From Curvivirga sp965219885 (GTDB lineage: Bacteria; Pseudomonadota; Alphaproteobacteria; UBA8366; Aestuariispiraceae), in NCBI RefSeq assembly GCF_965219885.1, contig NZ_CBDCOT010000009.1, positions 186,001 through 250,000 on the forward strand: 64,000 nt of DNA, given 5' to 3'. This document shows positions 42,765 through 51,953 of the stretch, piece after piece. Position 1 is the stretch's first letter, and each line of letters begins with the position of its first letter. The position numbers and the translations under genes were made by a program. The notes beneath the pieces were generated by a model that saw nothing but the letters and a program-made list of their open reading frames with translations, was not told the DNA's origin and did no database searches.

Positions 42765-44510
42765 TTATGCTTCTCTGACTTTCTGTAGGAATGTTTGAAT
42801 TTGGCTGGTTAAAAAATCTGACTTTTCCAACAATGCCTCTGAAATCTCCAACACATTCATGGAAGCTTCACCTGTTTTATTGGCGGCAACACTTACTTCC
42901 GTAATGGTATCGGTCACTTCCTGTGTTCCACGTGCGGCTTGTTCCACATTCATCGCAATTTCACCAGTTGCGGCTTCTTGTTCTTCAATTGCACTTGCAA
43001 CGCCACTGGAAGTTTCGTTTAACTGACCAACCGTCCCAACAACTTCACCAATGGCCTTCACGGCTTCCTTAGTTGCAGATTGTACTTGCGTAATCTGCGT
43101 ATCAATTTCCCCGGTTGCATTCGCAGTTTGGTTGGCCAAGTTTTTCACTTCATTGGCAACAACAGCAAATCCTTTACCAGCTTCCCCAGCACGCGCCGCT
43201 TCAATAGTCGCATTCAAAGCAAGTAAGTTAGTTTGATCAGCAATCTCGCTAATCAGCCCCATGACATCGCCGATTTTTTGCGCCGCTTCATCCAAACCTT
43301 TAATTTGTTGTGCAATTGCATCTGCCTGACCAGTTGCATTGGTAGAAATTTGTGCCGAAATCGCAACTTGATGGCTAATCTCACGAATAGACGCTGTTAA
43401 CTGTTCCGCTGCAGACGCAACAGTTTGCACATTGGTTGCCGCCTCATTGGCTGCAGAGGATACAACAACTGACCGTTCAGACGTAGAGACTGCGATTCCT
43501 TTCATCGCCTCCGCAGTACCTTTCATCAACTCGGCATTTTCCGAAACATATCGGATGGCATCCGCAACATCCCGATCAAAATTCAAACTCAATTCTTCAA
43601 TATAAGCGGCGCGTTTGGCAGCCATTTCCTGAACTTGACGATCCTTCTCTGCCAACTCATCTGCCTTGATCATGTTTTCGCGGAAAATTTCAACTGCATC
43701 AGCCATATGACCAATTTCAGTATTTCGACCAAGCCCTGGAATACGGATATCCATATTCTTCTTCGCCAATTCTTTCATCGCGTCCACCATGGATGAAATT
43801 TGCAATGTGGTCGTTGTCACTAAACTGATGCCAATTACCAAAGATCCAACGATTGAAACAATACTTAATACTGTTAACGTATATAGAGTTGATTTTTCAT
43901 GACTTTCCGCTGTTAACAAAGCCTGTTCAGTAAAGGCTTCAATCTCATGCAGCGCCGTTTCCAGTTCGTGATCGATTTGATCTTCAAGGACTTGAATTTT
44001 TTCAGTTCCCTTGATCACCGCATCCCATTCACTATTTGAAACCTTCTGAAGCATGTCCAAAGCAAGTTTGTCATATTCGTCATGCTCTTTTTCAACATTC
44101 TTTAAGACCGCTAATAGCGTTTTAAATTCTGCTTCCGCCGCGGTCCCTGCCACATGTTCAATCGCTAATTCAACACGTTCTTCAGTATCAATAATTTCTT
44201 GTTGGACGGACTTGGTTAAGCCTTCAAAAGTACGATATAGCTTATCAAACTTCACACGAATCGATGGCTCTTTCTCCATTTCAAATCCCAGCGCAATGCC
44301 ACGTTCGAATAAAATAGCCTGTTCCAATTGATGAATTGTAATCGCCGTAATTTGCTTGGTAAGAGGCATATCCTCTTCGGCAATTTCTTCAATTTCCTTA
44401 CCAATGGAAGTCATCTGGTAGATAGCGTAAGACGAAATTGTTATCGTCACTAATATACTAACGGCTAACAGCGCATAGATTTTATGAGAAATCTTATAGT
44501 TTTTGAGCAT
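42765..44510 (-). CDS. Methyl-accepting chemotaxis protein
   Basis: A 581-residue chemoreceptor: TM1 at about 10-32, a helical periplasmic domain to about 205 rich in Glu and His (four-helix-bundle-like), TM2 at about 208-233 (LYTLTVLSIVSIVGSLVIGI), HAMP to about 290 and the signalling domain. The hairpin tip EIADQTNLLALNATIEAARAG is exact. The ligand is unknown. No che genes are nearby, as is usual for orphan receptors. It shows that the organism is chemotactic. It is monocistronic, divergent from the ATP synthase operon. Confidence 0.96.
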   Translation of the reverse strand: MLKNYKISHKIYALLAVSILVTITISSYAIYQMTSIGKEIEEIAEEDMPLTKQITAITIHQLEQAILFERGIALGFEMEKEPSIRVKFDKLYRTFEGLTKSVQQEIIDTEERVELAIEHVAGTAAEAEFKTLLAVLKNVEKEHDEYDKLALDMLQKVSNSEWDAVIKGTEKIQVLEDQIDHELETALHEIEAFTEQALLTAESHEKSTLYTLTVLSIVSIVGSLVIGISLVTTTTLQISSMVDAMKELAKKNMDIRIPGLGRNTEIGHMADAVEIFRENMIKADELAEKDRQVQEMAAKRAAYIEELSLNFDRDVADAIRYVSENAELMKGTAEAMKGIAVSTSERSVVVSSAANEAATNVQTVASAAEQLTASIREISHQVAISAQISTNATGQADAIAQQIKGLDEAAQKIGDVMGLISEIADQTNLLALNATIEAARAGEAGKGFAVVANEVKNLANQTANATGEIDTQITQVQSATKEAVKAIGEVVGTVGQLNETSSGVASAIEEQEAATGEIAMNVEQAARGTQEVTDTITEVSVAANKTGEASMNVLEISEALLEKSDFLTSQIQTFLQKVREA

Positions 44511-44718
44511 TTATAAATTAATCCCCGCCCTATCGTTGTTCTTCAGGTGCCAATCAAGAATAAGATAGCTTTCCATCTATAGTAGCACCTTCTAATCAAA
44601 AATAATACTTAAAAATTAAAGCCTTATTAGCATAAATAAATTAGAAATCTAATCTTTTATTTACAACCACTGAAATCCTTGACTTTCGATGTAAGAATTC
44701 CTAAAGTGCGCGCGATTT

Positions 44719-44746
44719 CGGCGTAATATTTTGCGCCGCCTTTTTT
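44719..44746 (+). promoter_or_regulatory. Hairpin with T-run before atpI (possible attenuator)
   Basis: A 5-bp stem CGGCG/CGCCG with a 10-nt AT-rich loop is followed by CC and six Ts, 20 bp before the atpI start. It resembles a weak terminator placed in the leader of the F0 operon; it could also close an unseen upstream transcript. Confidence 0.4.
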
Positions 44747-44765
44747 GTGCAAGGATAATTCATCT

Positions 44766-45140
44766 ATGTCCAACGGCAAGGACGGTTCAGATCTTGATGA
44801 ACTTGGCCGGAAAATTGAGGAAGCGAAAGCCGCCTCACCGACCATGCAAAAAATTAAGAAGAGAGCTGAAAAAAATGAGATCGATAATAAAGGTCTCAGC
44901 TTTGCGGTACGGATTGGCACAGAATTCGTGGCGGCACTTCTTATTGGTGTCGGAATTGGATATGCATTAGATACATGGCTTGATACCAAACCATTGTTTT
45001 TGATCATATTCTTCTTGTTTGGATCTGCATCTGGATTCATGAATGTTTATCGTGTGGTAAACGGCATGGATATGACTATTGGTTATAAAGACCAACAGGA
45101 AAAGGCAGAAGAAGAACAGGATAAAACGTCTAATTCATGA
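44766..45140 (+). CDS. atpI: ATP synthase protein I (AtpI)
   Basis: A 124-residue protein from ATG 44766 (AAGGA upstream; an in-frame ATG at 44745 lies inside the T-rich hairpin region). The N-terminal half is charged (DLDELGRKIEEAKA), then two membrane helices: FVAALLIGVGIGYALD and FLIIFFLFGSASGFMNVYRVV, the AtpI/Atp1 signature. It is thought to help c-ring assembly or magnesium supply and is not required for catalysis. It opens the F0 operon. Confidence 0.92.
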   Translation: MSNGKDGSDLDELGRKIEEAKAASPTMQKIKKRAEKNEIDNKGLSFAVRIGTEFVAALLIGVGIGYALDTWLDTKPLFLIIFFLFGSASGFMNVYRVVNGMDMTIGYKDQQEKAEEEQDKTSNS

Positions 45141-45261
45141 GGGGTTGGAAGCTTTCTTTCGGGGATGCTCTAAAAACTTTTGAATTTATAGCGCGAGCGA
45201 GTCGGGCATAAAAACTTCCCCGGCTTTAACAGTAACGCTAGTGAAAAAGTGAGAGTGCAAC

Positions 45262-45996
45262 GTGGCTGGTCCTATCGCACAATTCGAAATTAAGGTTTTG
45301 GGTGCAGAAGCTGGTGCTTCTCTATCTGAAATGCCTTTCCACACATTCACTAACTCCAGTCTATGGATGTTGATTACCGTTGCTGCGGTTTCAATTTTCA
45401 TGATTGTTGGCATGAACCGACGCGAGTTGGTTCCTGGTCCTTGGCAATCACTGGCTGAGTCAGTGTATGAGTTTATCTCGGGTATGATTAAAGACAATGT
45501 GGGTGATGAAGGCCGTAAATTCTTCCCATTCATCTTTACTTTGTTCATGTTCGTCTTTTTCGGTAACTTACTGGGTCTCATTCCATATAGCTTCACCTTC
45601 ACAAGTCACATCATTGCAACTTTTGCAATGGGTGCATTTGTTGTGACAGGTGTAACCCTTGTTGGTTTGTTCCGCCATGGATTTAAATTCTTTGGCTTGT
45701 TCGTTCCACATGGGGTTCCTGCTTATATGATCCCTGTAATGGTACCGATTGAGTTGATCTCATATCTATCTCGTCCTGTGAGTTTAGCAGTACGTCTTTG
45801 CGCCAATATGGTTGCGGGTCACATGCTGTTGAAAGTATTCGCAGGATTTGTTGCAGCTCTAGGCTTATTCGGGATTCTCCCGCTTGGCATGGTAGTTGTA
45901 CTTACCGGTTTTGAGGTACTGGTAGCTTTCTTGCAAGCATATGTGTTTACCATTCTCACATGCTTGTATTTGAACGACAGCATCCACCTTCACTAA
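45262..45996 (+). CDS. atpB: ATP synthase F0 subunit a
   Basis: The membrane stator that forms the proton half-channels next to the c-ring. The 244-residue protein contains the essential Arg in PVSLAVRLCANMVAGHML and the LVAFLQAYVFTILTCLYLND last helix. The start is GTG at 45262 with only a weak GAGAG upstream. It follows atpI by 121 bp, an unusually large gap for the operon that contains no recognisable gene. Confidence 0.97.
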   Translation: MAGPIAQFEIKVLGAEAGASLSEMPFHTFTNSSLWMLITVAAVSIFMIVGMNRRELVPGPWQSLAESVYEFISGMIKDNVGDEGRKFFPFIFTLFMFVFFGNLLGLIPYSFTFTSHIIATFAMGAFVVTGVTLVGLFRHGFKFFGLFVPHGVPAYMIPVMVPIELISYLSRPVSLAVRLCANMVAGHMLLKVFAGFVAALGLFGILPLGMVVVLTGFEVLVAFLQAYVFTILTCLYLNDSIHLH

Positions 45997-46090
45997 GATT
46001 TGGTGGACTGTTAACTCTTTTTTTACAACCGTGATTGGTCGGGCCTAAAACTGAATCCCCCGTCAATCCAACTGATAAGGAATTTTTAAA

Positions 46091-46315
46091 ATGGAACTAG
46101 AAGCTGCAAAAATGATCGGCGCTGGCTTGGCTGTCATTGGTCTTTTCGGTGTTGGTATCGGTATTGGTAACATCTTCTCCTCTTTGATCGCATCTATCGC
46201 TCGTAACCCAGCGGTTCAACCAAAAGTATTCCCATTGGGTATGTTGGGCTTCGCCTTGGTAGAGGCTGTAGGTCTTTTCGCGTTGGTAATCGCGTTCCTA
46301 ATCCTGTTCGGTTAA
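46091..46315 (+). CDS. atpE: ATP synthase F0 subunit c
   Basis: A 74-residue hairpin protein of the c-ring. The first helix has the glycine motif GVGIGIG (20-26), the loop has SIARNPAVQP, and Glu58 in ALVEAVGLFALV is the proton carrier. No sodium-binding set (Gln/Ser/Thr pattern) is evident, so a proton-driven enzyme is likely. Confidence 0.98.
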   Translation: MELEAAKMIGAGLAVIGLFGVGIGIGNIFSSLIASIARNPAVQPKVFPLGMLGFALVEAVGLFALVIAFLILFG

Positions 46316-46400
46316 GAAACACTTTCGTTTCGGATATTTAGATTTCGATCCAAATCATTCGAAGCAATTTTCTAACGAACAAGACTTGGGAGCCGGCAAT

Positions 46401-46970
46401 ATGGCGAATATTAAAAATACTCTTCTGCGGATAACAGCTGCGACAGCAGTTGTAATGCCTGCAGCTGCACAAGCAGCTGGCGGTATGCCGCAGCTGGACC
46501 CCACAAGTTACCCTAGTCAGATCTTCTGGCTGGCTGTTTCTTTTGCAATTCTTTTCTTGGTTATGTGGAAAGTTGCGTTGCCACGTGTTGGTGAAACACT
46601 TGCCAATCGTCAACAAAAACTAACCGGCGACCTTGAAAAAGCAGAGCAGTTGAAAGCAGATGCAGAGAAAGTTCAGGAAGACCTGGACAAAGCTCTTGCA
46701 GATGCACGTGCGGAAGCACATGCCGTTTTGGCAAAAGCTGCTGATGAAATTGCGCAAGCTCAACAAAAGCGTATGGATGCTTTTGAAGCCGACATGGCTT
46801 CACAAGCTGAAGAAGCTGAGAAGCGTATTTCTGCTGCTCGTGAACAAGCTATGGCTTCTGTTCGCGAAGTTGCAACAGAGGTTGCTGCATCTGTTGTGGA
46901 GAAGCTCTCCGGTACAGCAGCGGATGCAAAAGCTTTGGACAAGGCACTTGATGCCGCTAAAGACGCATAA
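46401..46970 (+). CDS. ATP synthase F0 subunit b' (second b-type stator subunit)
   Basis: A 189-residue protein from ATG 46401 (GGGAG upstream). The N-terminus carries a signal-like segment (AATAVVMPAAAQAAGG), then the PSQIFWLAVSFAILFLVMW membrane helix and a long Ala/Glu/Lys coiled coil to the end. Alphaproteobacteria have paired b and b' subunits; this one precedes the shorter b, and its added N-terminal segment is typical for b'. Usually named atpG, atpX or atpF'. Confidence 0.93.
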   Translation: MANIKNTLLRITAATAVVMPAAAQAAGGMPQLDPTSYPSQIFWLAVSFAILFLVMWKVALPRVGETLANRQQKLTGDLEKAEQLKADAEKVQEDLDKALADARAEAHAVLAKAADEIAQAQQKRMDAFEADMASQAEEAEKRISAAREQAMASVREVATEVAASVVEKLSGTAADAKALDKALDAAKDA

Positions 46971-46981
46971 GGTAGGTAGTC

Positions 46982-47473
46982 ATGGATAAGTTGTTAAATG
47001 ATCCAACATTCTGGACTGCTGTTGCCTTTGTTATCTTTGTCCTTCTCGTAGTATGGAAATTACGTGGTGCAATTGCAGAAGCTGCAACTGCACGCGGTAA
47101 AGCCATTCGCGAAGAACTGGAAACAGCTGAGAAGCTGAAAGAAGAAGCACAAGCTGCCTTGGCAGAGCTTCAAAAGAAGCAACGTGACGCAACTCAACAA
47201 GCGGAAGCAATTGTTGCTAATGCTAAGTCTGAAGTTGAATCAATGAAGGTAAACGCTCAGAAAACTCTGGACGAAACCCTTTCACGTCGCGAACAACAGG
47301 CGAAAGACAAGATTGCACAAGCTGAACAAGCGGCAATCAACGAAGTTCGTAACCTGGCTGTTGATATGGCGATGACTGCTTCTCGTGAAATCTTGACAGA
47401 GCAACTATCCGGTAAATCCGGTGATGCACTTCAAGATGCAGCTATCGAAGGTTTGGCTAACAAATTGCACTAA
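46982..47473 (+). CDS. atpF: ATP synthase F0 subunit b
   Basis: A 163-residue stator protein: a short cytosolic/periplasmic start, one helix FWTAVAFVIFVLLVVWKL and a coiled coil of heptads to the C-terminus (ARGKAIREELETAEKLKEEA). It starts 11 bp after b' and ends the F0 operon at a strong terminator. The F1 genes must lie elsewhere, as in other alphaproteobacteria. Confidence 0.95.
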   Translation: MDKLLNDPTFWTAVAFVIFVLLVVWKLRGAIAEAATARGKAIREELETAEKLKEEAQAALAELQKKQRDATQQAEAIVANAKSEVESMKVNAQKTLDETLSRREQQAKDKIAQAEQAAINEVRNLAVDMAMTASREILTEQLSGKSGDALQDAAIEGLANKLH

Positions 47474-47510
47474 GGCGTTAGCCTTACGGTAACCTTGTTG
47501 GTACGAATTT

Positions 47511-47546
47511 AAACGGGACCTTGAGATATCGGGGTCCCGTTTTCGT
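47511..47546 (+). terminator. Rho-independent terminator after the F0 operon
   Basis: Perfect 10-bp stem AAACGGGACC/GGTCCCGTTT with a 12-nt loop, then TCG. It ends beside the stop of the convergent lysR gene at 47547. Confidence 0.88.
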
Positions 47547-48440
47547 TTAAGAAGCAGTTTTTAACAACCATTCCCATACGAGCCGAGTTGCTTTTGATTG
47601 ATGATGCGGTTGTGCACCAACCAGCCAATAGGCATCTTTCAACGGCACATGTTCCTCCGGGAAAAGATCCACTAATATCCCTTGTTTGAGTTCATCGCGA
47701 CATAATTGTTCTCTCACCAACGCGACACCATCTCCGGCCATGGCCGCACGGATCACCAAATCCGAAGATGCATATATCGGCCCAGACTTACTTTGTTTCC
47801 GTCCTGCCGCAGTTCCAAATATTTCTGGTAAGTATTTTTCAAACCAAGAATGCCAACTCCCTTCAGGGTCGCCATCATGAATAAGCGGCACAGTCATTAG
47901 ATCGTGTTTATCTCGATACGTGTCTTGCCTGTTAGAGGCTGGAATTAGACAGTCATCCATTAAAGGCTGTTCATAAGGCTCATCCCAGCCACCACGCCCC
48001 ATACGTATGGCAATATCAAATTCACCGACCTTGAAATTCTCAACCTTTTGATCCAAACGGATATGTATCTCAATATTTGGATATTGTTTTTGAAAGTCTG
48101 GCAGCTTAGCCATAAGCCATCGGGAGGCAATCGATGGTGTCGTTGAGATAATAACCTGATTGGAATGCTTTTCTTCCTTCAACTTGATCAAATTACTCTC
48201 AAAAGGCGGGAAGAATTTGCTTACGCTGTCACCTAATTGCTTTCCCTTTTGGGTAAAGATAAGCGATTTCGAATTTGGCCTTGTTTCTATTAGAGAAGCA
48301 CCGCACCACATCTCCAATTCTTTTACATGACGTAATACGGACGAATGGCTGACCTCTAAGACACGTGCGGCTGCACGAATGCCACCTTGGGAATAAACAT
48401 GCCAATAAGCGTATAGGGAATTTAACGGTAATGATTTCAT
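47547..48440 (-). CDS. LysR-family transcriptional regulator
   Basis: A 297-residue LysR protein (GcvA/AmpR-like branch). The N-terminal helix-turn-helix is LNSLYAYWHVYSQGGIRAAARVLEVSHSSVLRHVKELE; the substrate domain starts near VIISTTPSIASRWLMAKLPDF. The ligand is unknown. It is divergent from the glutathionyl-hydroquinone reductase-like gene, 96 bp apart, so it probably controls that gene and itself. A perfect inverted repeat overlaps its own ATG and no ribosome-binding site precedes the ATG. Confidence 0.93.
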   Translation of the reverse strand: MKSLPLNSLYAYWHVYSQGGIRAAARVLEVSHSSVLRHVKELEMWCGASLIETRPNSKSLIFTQKGKQLGDSVSKFFPPFESNLIKLKEEKHSNQVIISTTPSIASRWLMAKLPDFQKQYPNIEIHIRLDQKVENFKVGEFDIAIRMGRGGWDEPYEQPLMDDCLIPASNRQDTYRDKHDLMTVPLIHDGDPEGSWHSWFEKYLPEIFGTAAGRKQSKSGPIYASSDLVIRAAMAGDGVALVREQLCRDELKQGILVDLFPEEHVPLKDAYWLVGAQPHHQSKATRLVWEWLLKTAS

Positions 48441-48465
48441 AATGGTCTATTTTATACACCATTAT
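48439..48465 (-). promoter_or_regulatory. LysR operator (8-bp inverted repeat, 11-bp spacer) overlapping the lysR start
   Basis: ATAATGGT (48439-48446) and ACCATTAT (48458-48465) are perfect complements with 11 bp between, containing the LysR T-N11-A layout. The minus-strand spacer holds TATAAA (48451-48456), a good -10, which puts the start near 48444, only about four bases before the ATG at 48440. Confidence 0.65.
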
Positions 48466-48536
48466 TTAAAATTTCCAAACCAGATTTATCTTCAGAATTT
48501 ATCTATATTTGCTTCATACAATAGAAAGGAAATAAA

Positions 48537-49484
48537 ATGGGAATGTTAATTGATGGAAAATGGACAATTGAGAATCAATACATAAATGATGGTAGATATA
48601 ATAGTCCATCTTCTCTATTCACCGCAATCGAAGATAAAGAAACACTTATTCAATCGATTATTGAAAATGCGTCTCAACCTGAAACTAGATATTGGATTAT
48701 TGGTTCAAACAGTTGTCCGTGGTCCCAACGCTGTTTGATCAGTTACAATTTGTTGGAGTTATCAGACTATTTTCACATCCATATCGCACATGGTGAAAGG
48801 GTGGAAGGCTACGCTTTGGATGATGGGCAAGTTTGTAACTTCAATGCCAACTTTTCAGCTATTCATTTGCACCAATTATACACAGAAACCAATCCTAATT
48901 ATTCAGGGCGCGTAACAGTTCCTTTGTTATGGGATAATTTGGAACAAAGAATCTTATGTAATGAATCCAGTGAAATTGTTAAATTTCTTGATGACTTTTC
49001 AAAAGCACTTAAGAAGTTTCCAAAATTCTCGCTTTTTCCTGCAGATCGATTAGATGATATTCAATGCCTGAATACAGAAATACATACCAAATTTAGTACT
49101 GGCGTTTATCGTGCTGGCTTCTCTCAATCACAAGAAGCTTATGAAGAAGCTGTTCAGGGTGTTTTCGAAGTTATGCGAATACTAGATGATAGATTATCAG
49201 AGCATGAATACCTTCTTGGTCCATCTATTTGCATCTCTGATATCAATCTTTTTTCAACACTAATCAGGTTTGATTTAGTTTATCATATCTTGCATAGATG
49301 TAGCCTAAAACGCCTAACAGACTTTCCAAATCTTTGGAGCTATGCGAAGCGCCTATACCAACTGTCATCATTTCAAAAAACCGTCAACTTCGACGTCATA
49401 AAACACGCCTCTTATAAAAATGATACAGCAAATAACCCTTACGGCATCATCCCAATTACCAACGAAGATATATGGGTTAGCTAA
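48537..49484 (+). CDS. Glutathionyl-hydroquinone reductase-like GST (ECM4/YqjG, xi class)
   Basis: A 315-residue protein of the xi-class glutathione transferase group. The catalytic Cys60 lies in NSCPWSQR (family CPWAxR), followed by VPLLWDNLEQRILCNESSEIVKF, the cis-Pro and glutathione gamma-Glu-binding ESSEI motif; the helical domain holds SQEAYEEAVQGVFEVMRILDDRL and LLGPSICISDINLFSTLIRFD. Characterised members reduce glutathionyl-hydroquinones with glutathione (EC 1.8.5.7). An adjacent LysR gene suggests induction by quinone or electrophile, which is inference. AAGGAA precedes the ATG. Confidence 0.88.
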   Translation: MGMLIDGKWTIENQYINDGRYNSPSSLFTAIEDKETLIQSIIENASQPETRYWIIGSNSCPWSQRCLISYNLLELSDYFHIHIAHGERVEGYALDDGQVCNFNANFSAIHLHQLYTETNPNYSGRVTVPLLWDNLEQRILCNESSEIVKFLDDFSKALKKFPKFSLFPADRLDDIQCLNTEIHTKFSTGVYRAGFSQSQEAYEEAVQGVFEVMRILDDRLSEHEYLLGPSICISDINLFSTLIRFDLVYHILHRCSLKRLTDFPNLWSYAKRLYQLSSFQKTVNFDVIKHASYKNDTANNPYGIIPITNEDIWVS

Positions 49485-49614
49485 ATCTATAGGTGATGAG
49501 TATAGATTTAGCTGTAATTTTTAATCGGGATGGTTGAAATATATCATCCTGACTTGCCTTTAAAGGCAAAGCCTGTCTAAATACGTCTACTTATTTATAA
49601 AGTGCAGGATACCA

Positions 49615-49950
49615 ATGCCTTACGTTACACGTGATGAAAAAGGTTATATTGTTACGGTCTCAGATCACCAAACCGCTTTGGAATCTGAACAATTGCCGTA
49701 TGGTCATCCTGAAGTACAAGAATTCCTTCTTCAAAATAGACCAGATGACGTTCATGGTGCATTGGCACAATCTGATGCGGCCATGTCACGAATCATTGAA
49801 GATTTAATTGATGTGTTAGTGAAAAAGAACATTATCAATTTCACGGATTTACCACTTCCTGCGCAGAAGAAGCTCGTCAGTCGACAAAATCTGCGTCGTG
49901 ACCTTTCAGCCCTAACCAATTTAGTGTCTGATCAAGACGACATTTTATAG
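49615..49950 (+). CDS. Small conserved hypothetical protein, first gene of a histidine-kinase operon
   Basis: An 111-residue cytosolic protein: MPYVTRDEKGYIVTVSD at the N-terminus, then LPYGHPEVQEFL, and a helical C-terminal half (MSRIIEDLIDVLVKKNIINFTDLP, then LRRDLSALTN). The layout resembles short proteobacterial proteins often mislabelled tryptophan synthase beta-like, with no known function. It is 22 bp before the histidine kinase gene, so it is likely co-transcribed. Confidence 0.8.
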   Translation: MPYVTRDEKGYIVTVSDHQTALESEQLPYGHPEVQEFLLQNRPDDVHGALAQSDAAMSRIIEDLIDVLVKKNIINFTDLPLPAQKKLVSRQNLRRDLSALTNLVSDQDDIL

Positions 49951-49972
49951 GTTATATTGAGGTTTAAAAACA

Positions 49973-51517
49973 ATGCCGAAGCTGGATCTTACAATCAGTG
50001 ATTTTAGCGCTATGCTTGACCATATGAACATGGCGATGATCAAGCTAAATCAAGATGGTGAAATTTTATCAGCCACATCCAACCTCGGTCAAATCCTCTC
50101 AATAGACAATAAAACAGATTTACCTGAAGACATCTACCAACTAACCGAAATTTTAACGCCATCTGATTTTGTATATGTAAAACTAAGCCTTGACGGTGCC
50201 TTAAAGCAGAAAAACAAATTTGATATGGCATTTGGTTTAGCGGCCGAACAAGTATCAGAATATAATTTACGTTTGGTAATTGAACCTACAGGTGAAGACA
50301 GCTTTGACGGTTATGTCCACCGCATTGCTCATCCTGATACAGAAACAATTGCATTTTATAACAGCGAGCGTCGATTTAGAAATTTCATAGAAAATATGCC
50401 TAACGCAATTTCCTATAAGAATGTTGATAGGAAATTTGTCACGACGAATAAACATTGGAACAAGATTTTCAATCCCAAGAACTTACCTACATTAGGTAAA
50501 ACAGTTCACGAATTTATTGACGCGCCACAAGCCGATCAAATTTTCCAAGAAGAAGAGAAAATAATCCAGACTGGTGAATCTATTGAATATGAAGCCAATG
50601 TGCGCCTGCAAGATGGTAGTGTAGTTACCACGATGACACAGCGTTTTCCTTTAAGAGATATGCAGGGCGCAATTGTTGGTATTGGCAGTATTCATACGGA
50701 CATGTCGAAACATAATGCCGTCGCCCGTGAATTAAATCAGGCAAAAGAAGCTGCAGAAATTGCCAATAGATCAAAATCAGAATTTTTGGCTAATATGAGT
50801 CATGAACTCCGCACCCCACTGAATGCTATTATTGGGTTTTCCGAGATTCTACAAAATGAACTATTCGGCCCAATGGGTGTTCCATCCTATAAAGAATATG
50901 TAGACGATATTAATGATGGTGCACGTCACCTTCTGGAAATTCTTAACGACATTTTGGATATGTCCAAAGTTGAAGCAGGCGAATACCATCTAGAAGAGGA
51001 AATGTTTGAAGCTCATGTTGAAGTTGAACGTTGTCTTCGTTTTATCAAGGAACGCGCAGCGAAAAATGGCTTAACTGTAAACTTGGTTGAAATTGATCGT
51101 GATCCGATATTGAATGCCGATCGTCGCGTCTTTAAACAAATCCTGTTAAATATTCTTTCCAATGCCGTAAAATTCACTGAGAGCGGAGGTACAATTACTA
51201 TTCGCTTGCGTGAAGATATCGATGGATGTTTAGAAATCTCCGTTGCAGATACAGGTATTGGAATCGCAGAAGAAGATATTCCGATAGTCCTTCAACCATT
51301 TGGACAGGCTGATACGTCCCTAACACGACATGTGGAAGGGACAGGGTTAGGCCTAAGCCTCGTACAACGATTTATGAACTTACATCAAGGCAAATTACAT
51401 CTGGAAAGCGTCATAAGCGAAGGTACAACTGTGTATGTTACTTTTCCCAAAGACCGCTGGAGTTGGGATATTGAAGAACTGATGTCTCGAAATAATTTTG
51501 AAGCAACAAATATCTAA
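49973..51517 (+). CDS. PAS-domain sensor histidine kinase, soluble
   Basis: A 514-residue kinase with no membrane helix. Residues about 1-120 look like a degenerate PAS, about 130-255 a clear PAS (RRFRNFIENMPNAISYKNVDRKFV, with PAC RFPLRDMQGAIVGIGSIHTDMSKH). The phosphorylated His277 is in SHELRTPLNAIIGF; the N box LLNILSNAVKFTE, G1 DTGIGI and G2 GTGLGL follow. It has no receiver and no adjacent response regulator, so its partner lies elsewhere. It sits between the small protein and yjbQ. Confidence 0.93.
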   Translation: MPKLDLTISDFSAMLDHMNMAMIKLNQDGEILSATSNLGQILSIDNKTDLPEDIYQLTEILTPSDFVYVKLSLDGALKQKNKFDMAFGLAAEQVSEYNLRLVIEPTGEDSFDGYVHRIAHPDTETIAFYNSERRFRNFIENMPNAISYKNVDRKFVTTNKHWNKIFNPKNLPTLGKTVHEFIDAPQADQIFQEEEKIIQTGESIEYEANVRLQDGSVVTTMTQRFPLRDMQGAIVGIGSIHTDMSKHNAVARELNQAKEAAEIANRSKSEFLANMSHELRTPLNAIIGFSEILQNELFGPMGVPSYKEYVDDINDGARHLLEILNDILDMSKVEAGEYHLEEEMFEAHVEVERCLRFIKERAAKNGLTVNLVEIDRDPILNADRRVFKQILLNILSNAVKFTESGGTITIRLREDIDGCLEISVADTGIGIAEEDIPIVLQPFGQADTSLTRHVEGTGLGLSLVQRFMNLHQGKLHLESVISEGTTVYVTFPKDRWSWDIEELMSRNNFEATNI

Positions 51518-51522
51518 ATAAA

Positions 51523-51945
51523 ATGTTACGTCAGGAACAAACAGAATTGGTGATCAAAACGCAGGGGCAAAACCTGTATGAATTCACCTATGATCTGGAA
51601 AACTGGCTTTTACAAATTCAAGCTTCCGTTGGACAGGTAACATTATTTTGCCGCCATACCAGCTGTTCTCTTACAATACAGGAAAATGCTGATCCTGATG
51701 TAAAAACGGACCTAACTAATTTCTTTAAACGTTATGTGCCTGAAAACGAGCCTTGGTATAAACATACTTGTGAAGGCCCTGATGATATGCCGGCACATAT
51801 CAAATCAGCCTTGACGGATGTTAGCCTTACAATTCCGGTTTCCCATGGTCGATCCGTATTAGGAACCTGGCAGGGTATATACCTGTTCGAACATCGTCAC
51901 GCTCCACATCATAGAAAAGTTATTCTTCACTATGCAGGCGGATGA
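51523..51945 (+). CDS. YjbQ/UPF0047 family protein (secondary thiamine-phosphate synthase)
   Basis: A 140-residue protein of the UPF0047 family: GQVTLFCRHTSCSLTIQENADPDVKTDL, then MPAHIKSALTDVSLTIPVSHGRSVLGTWQGIYLFEHR, with the conserved His, Cys and Glu cluster. E. coli YjbQ has low thiamine-phosphate synthase activity and the true role is uncertain. It starts 5 bp after the histidine kinase. Confidence 0.94.
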   Translation: MLRQEQTELVIKTQGQNLYEFTYDLENWLLQIQASVGQVTLFCRHTSCSLTIQENADPDVKTDLTNFFKRYVPENEPWYKHTCEGPDDMPAHIKSALTDVSLTIPVSHGRSVLGTWQGIYLFEHRHAPHHRKVILHYAGG

Positions 51946-51953
51946 GCCTAATT

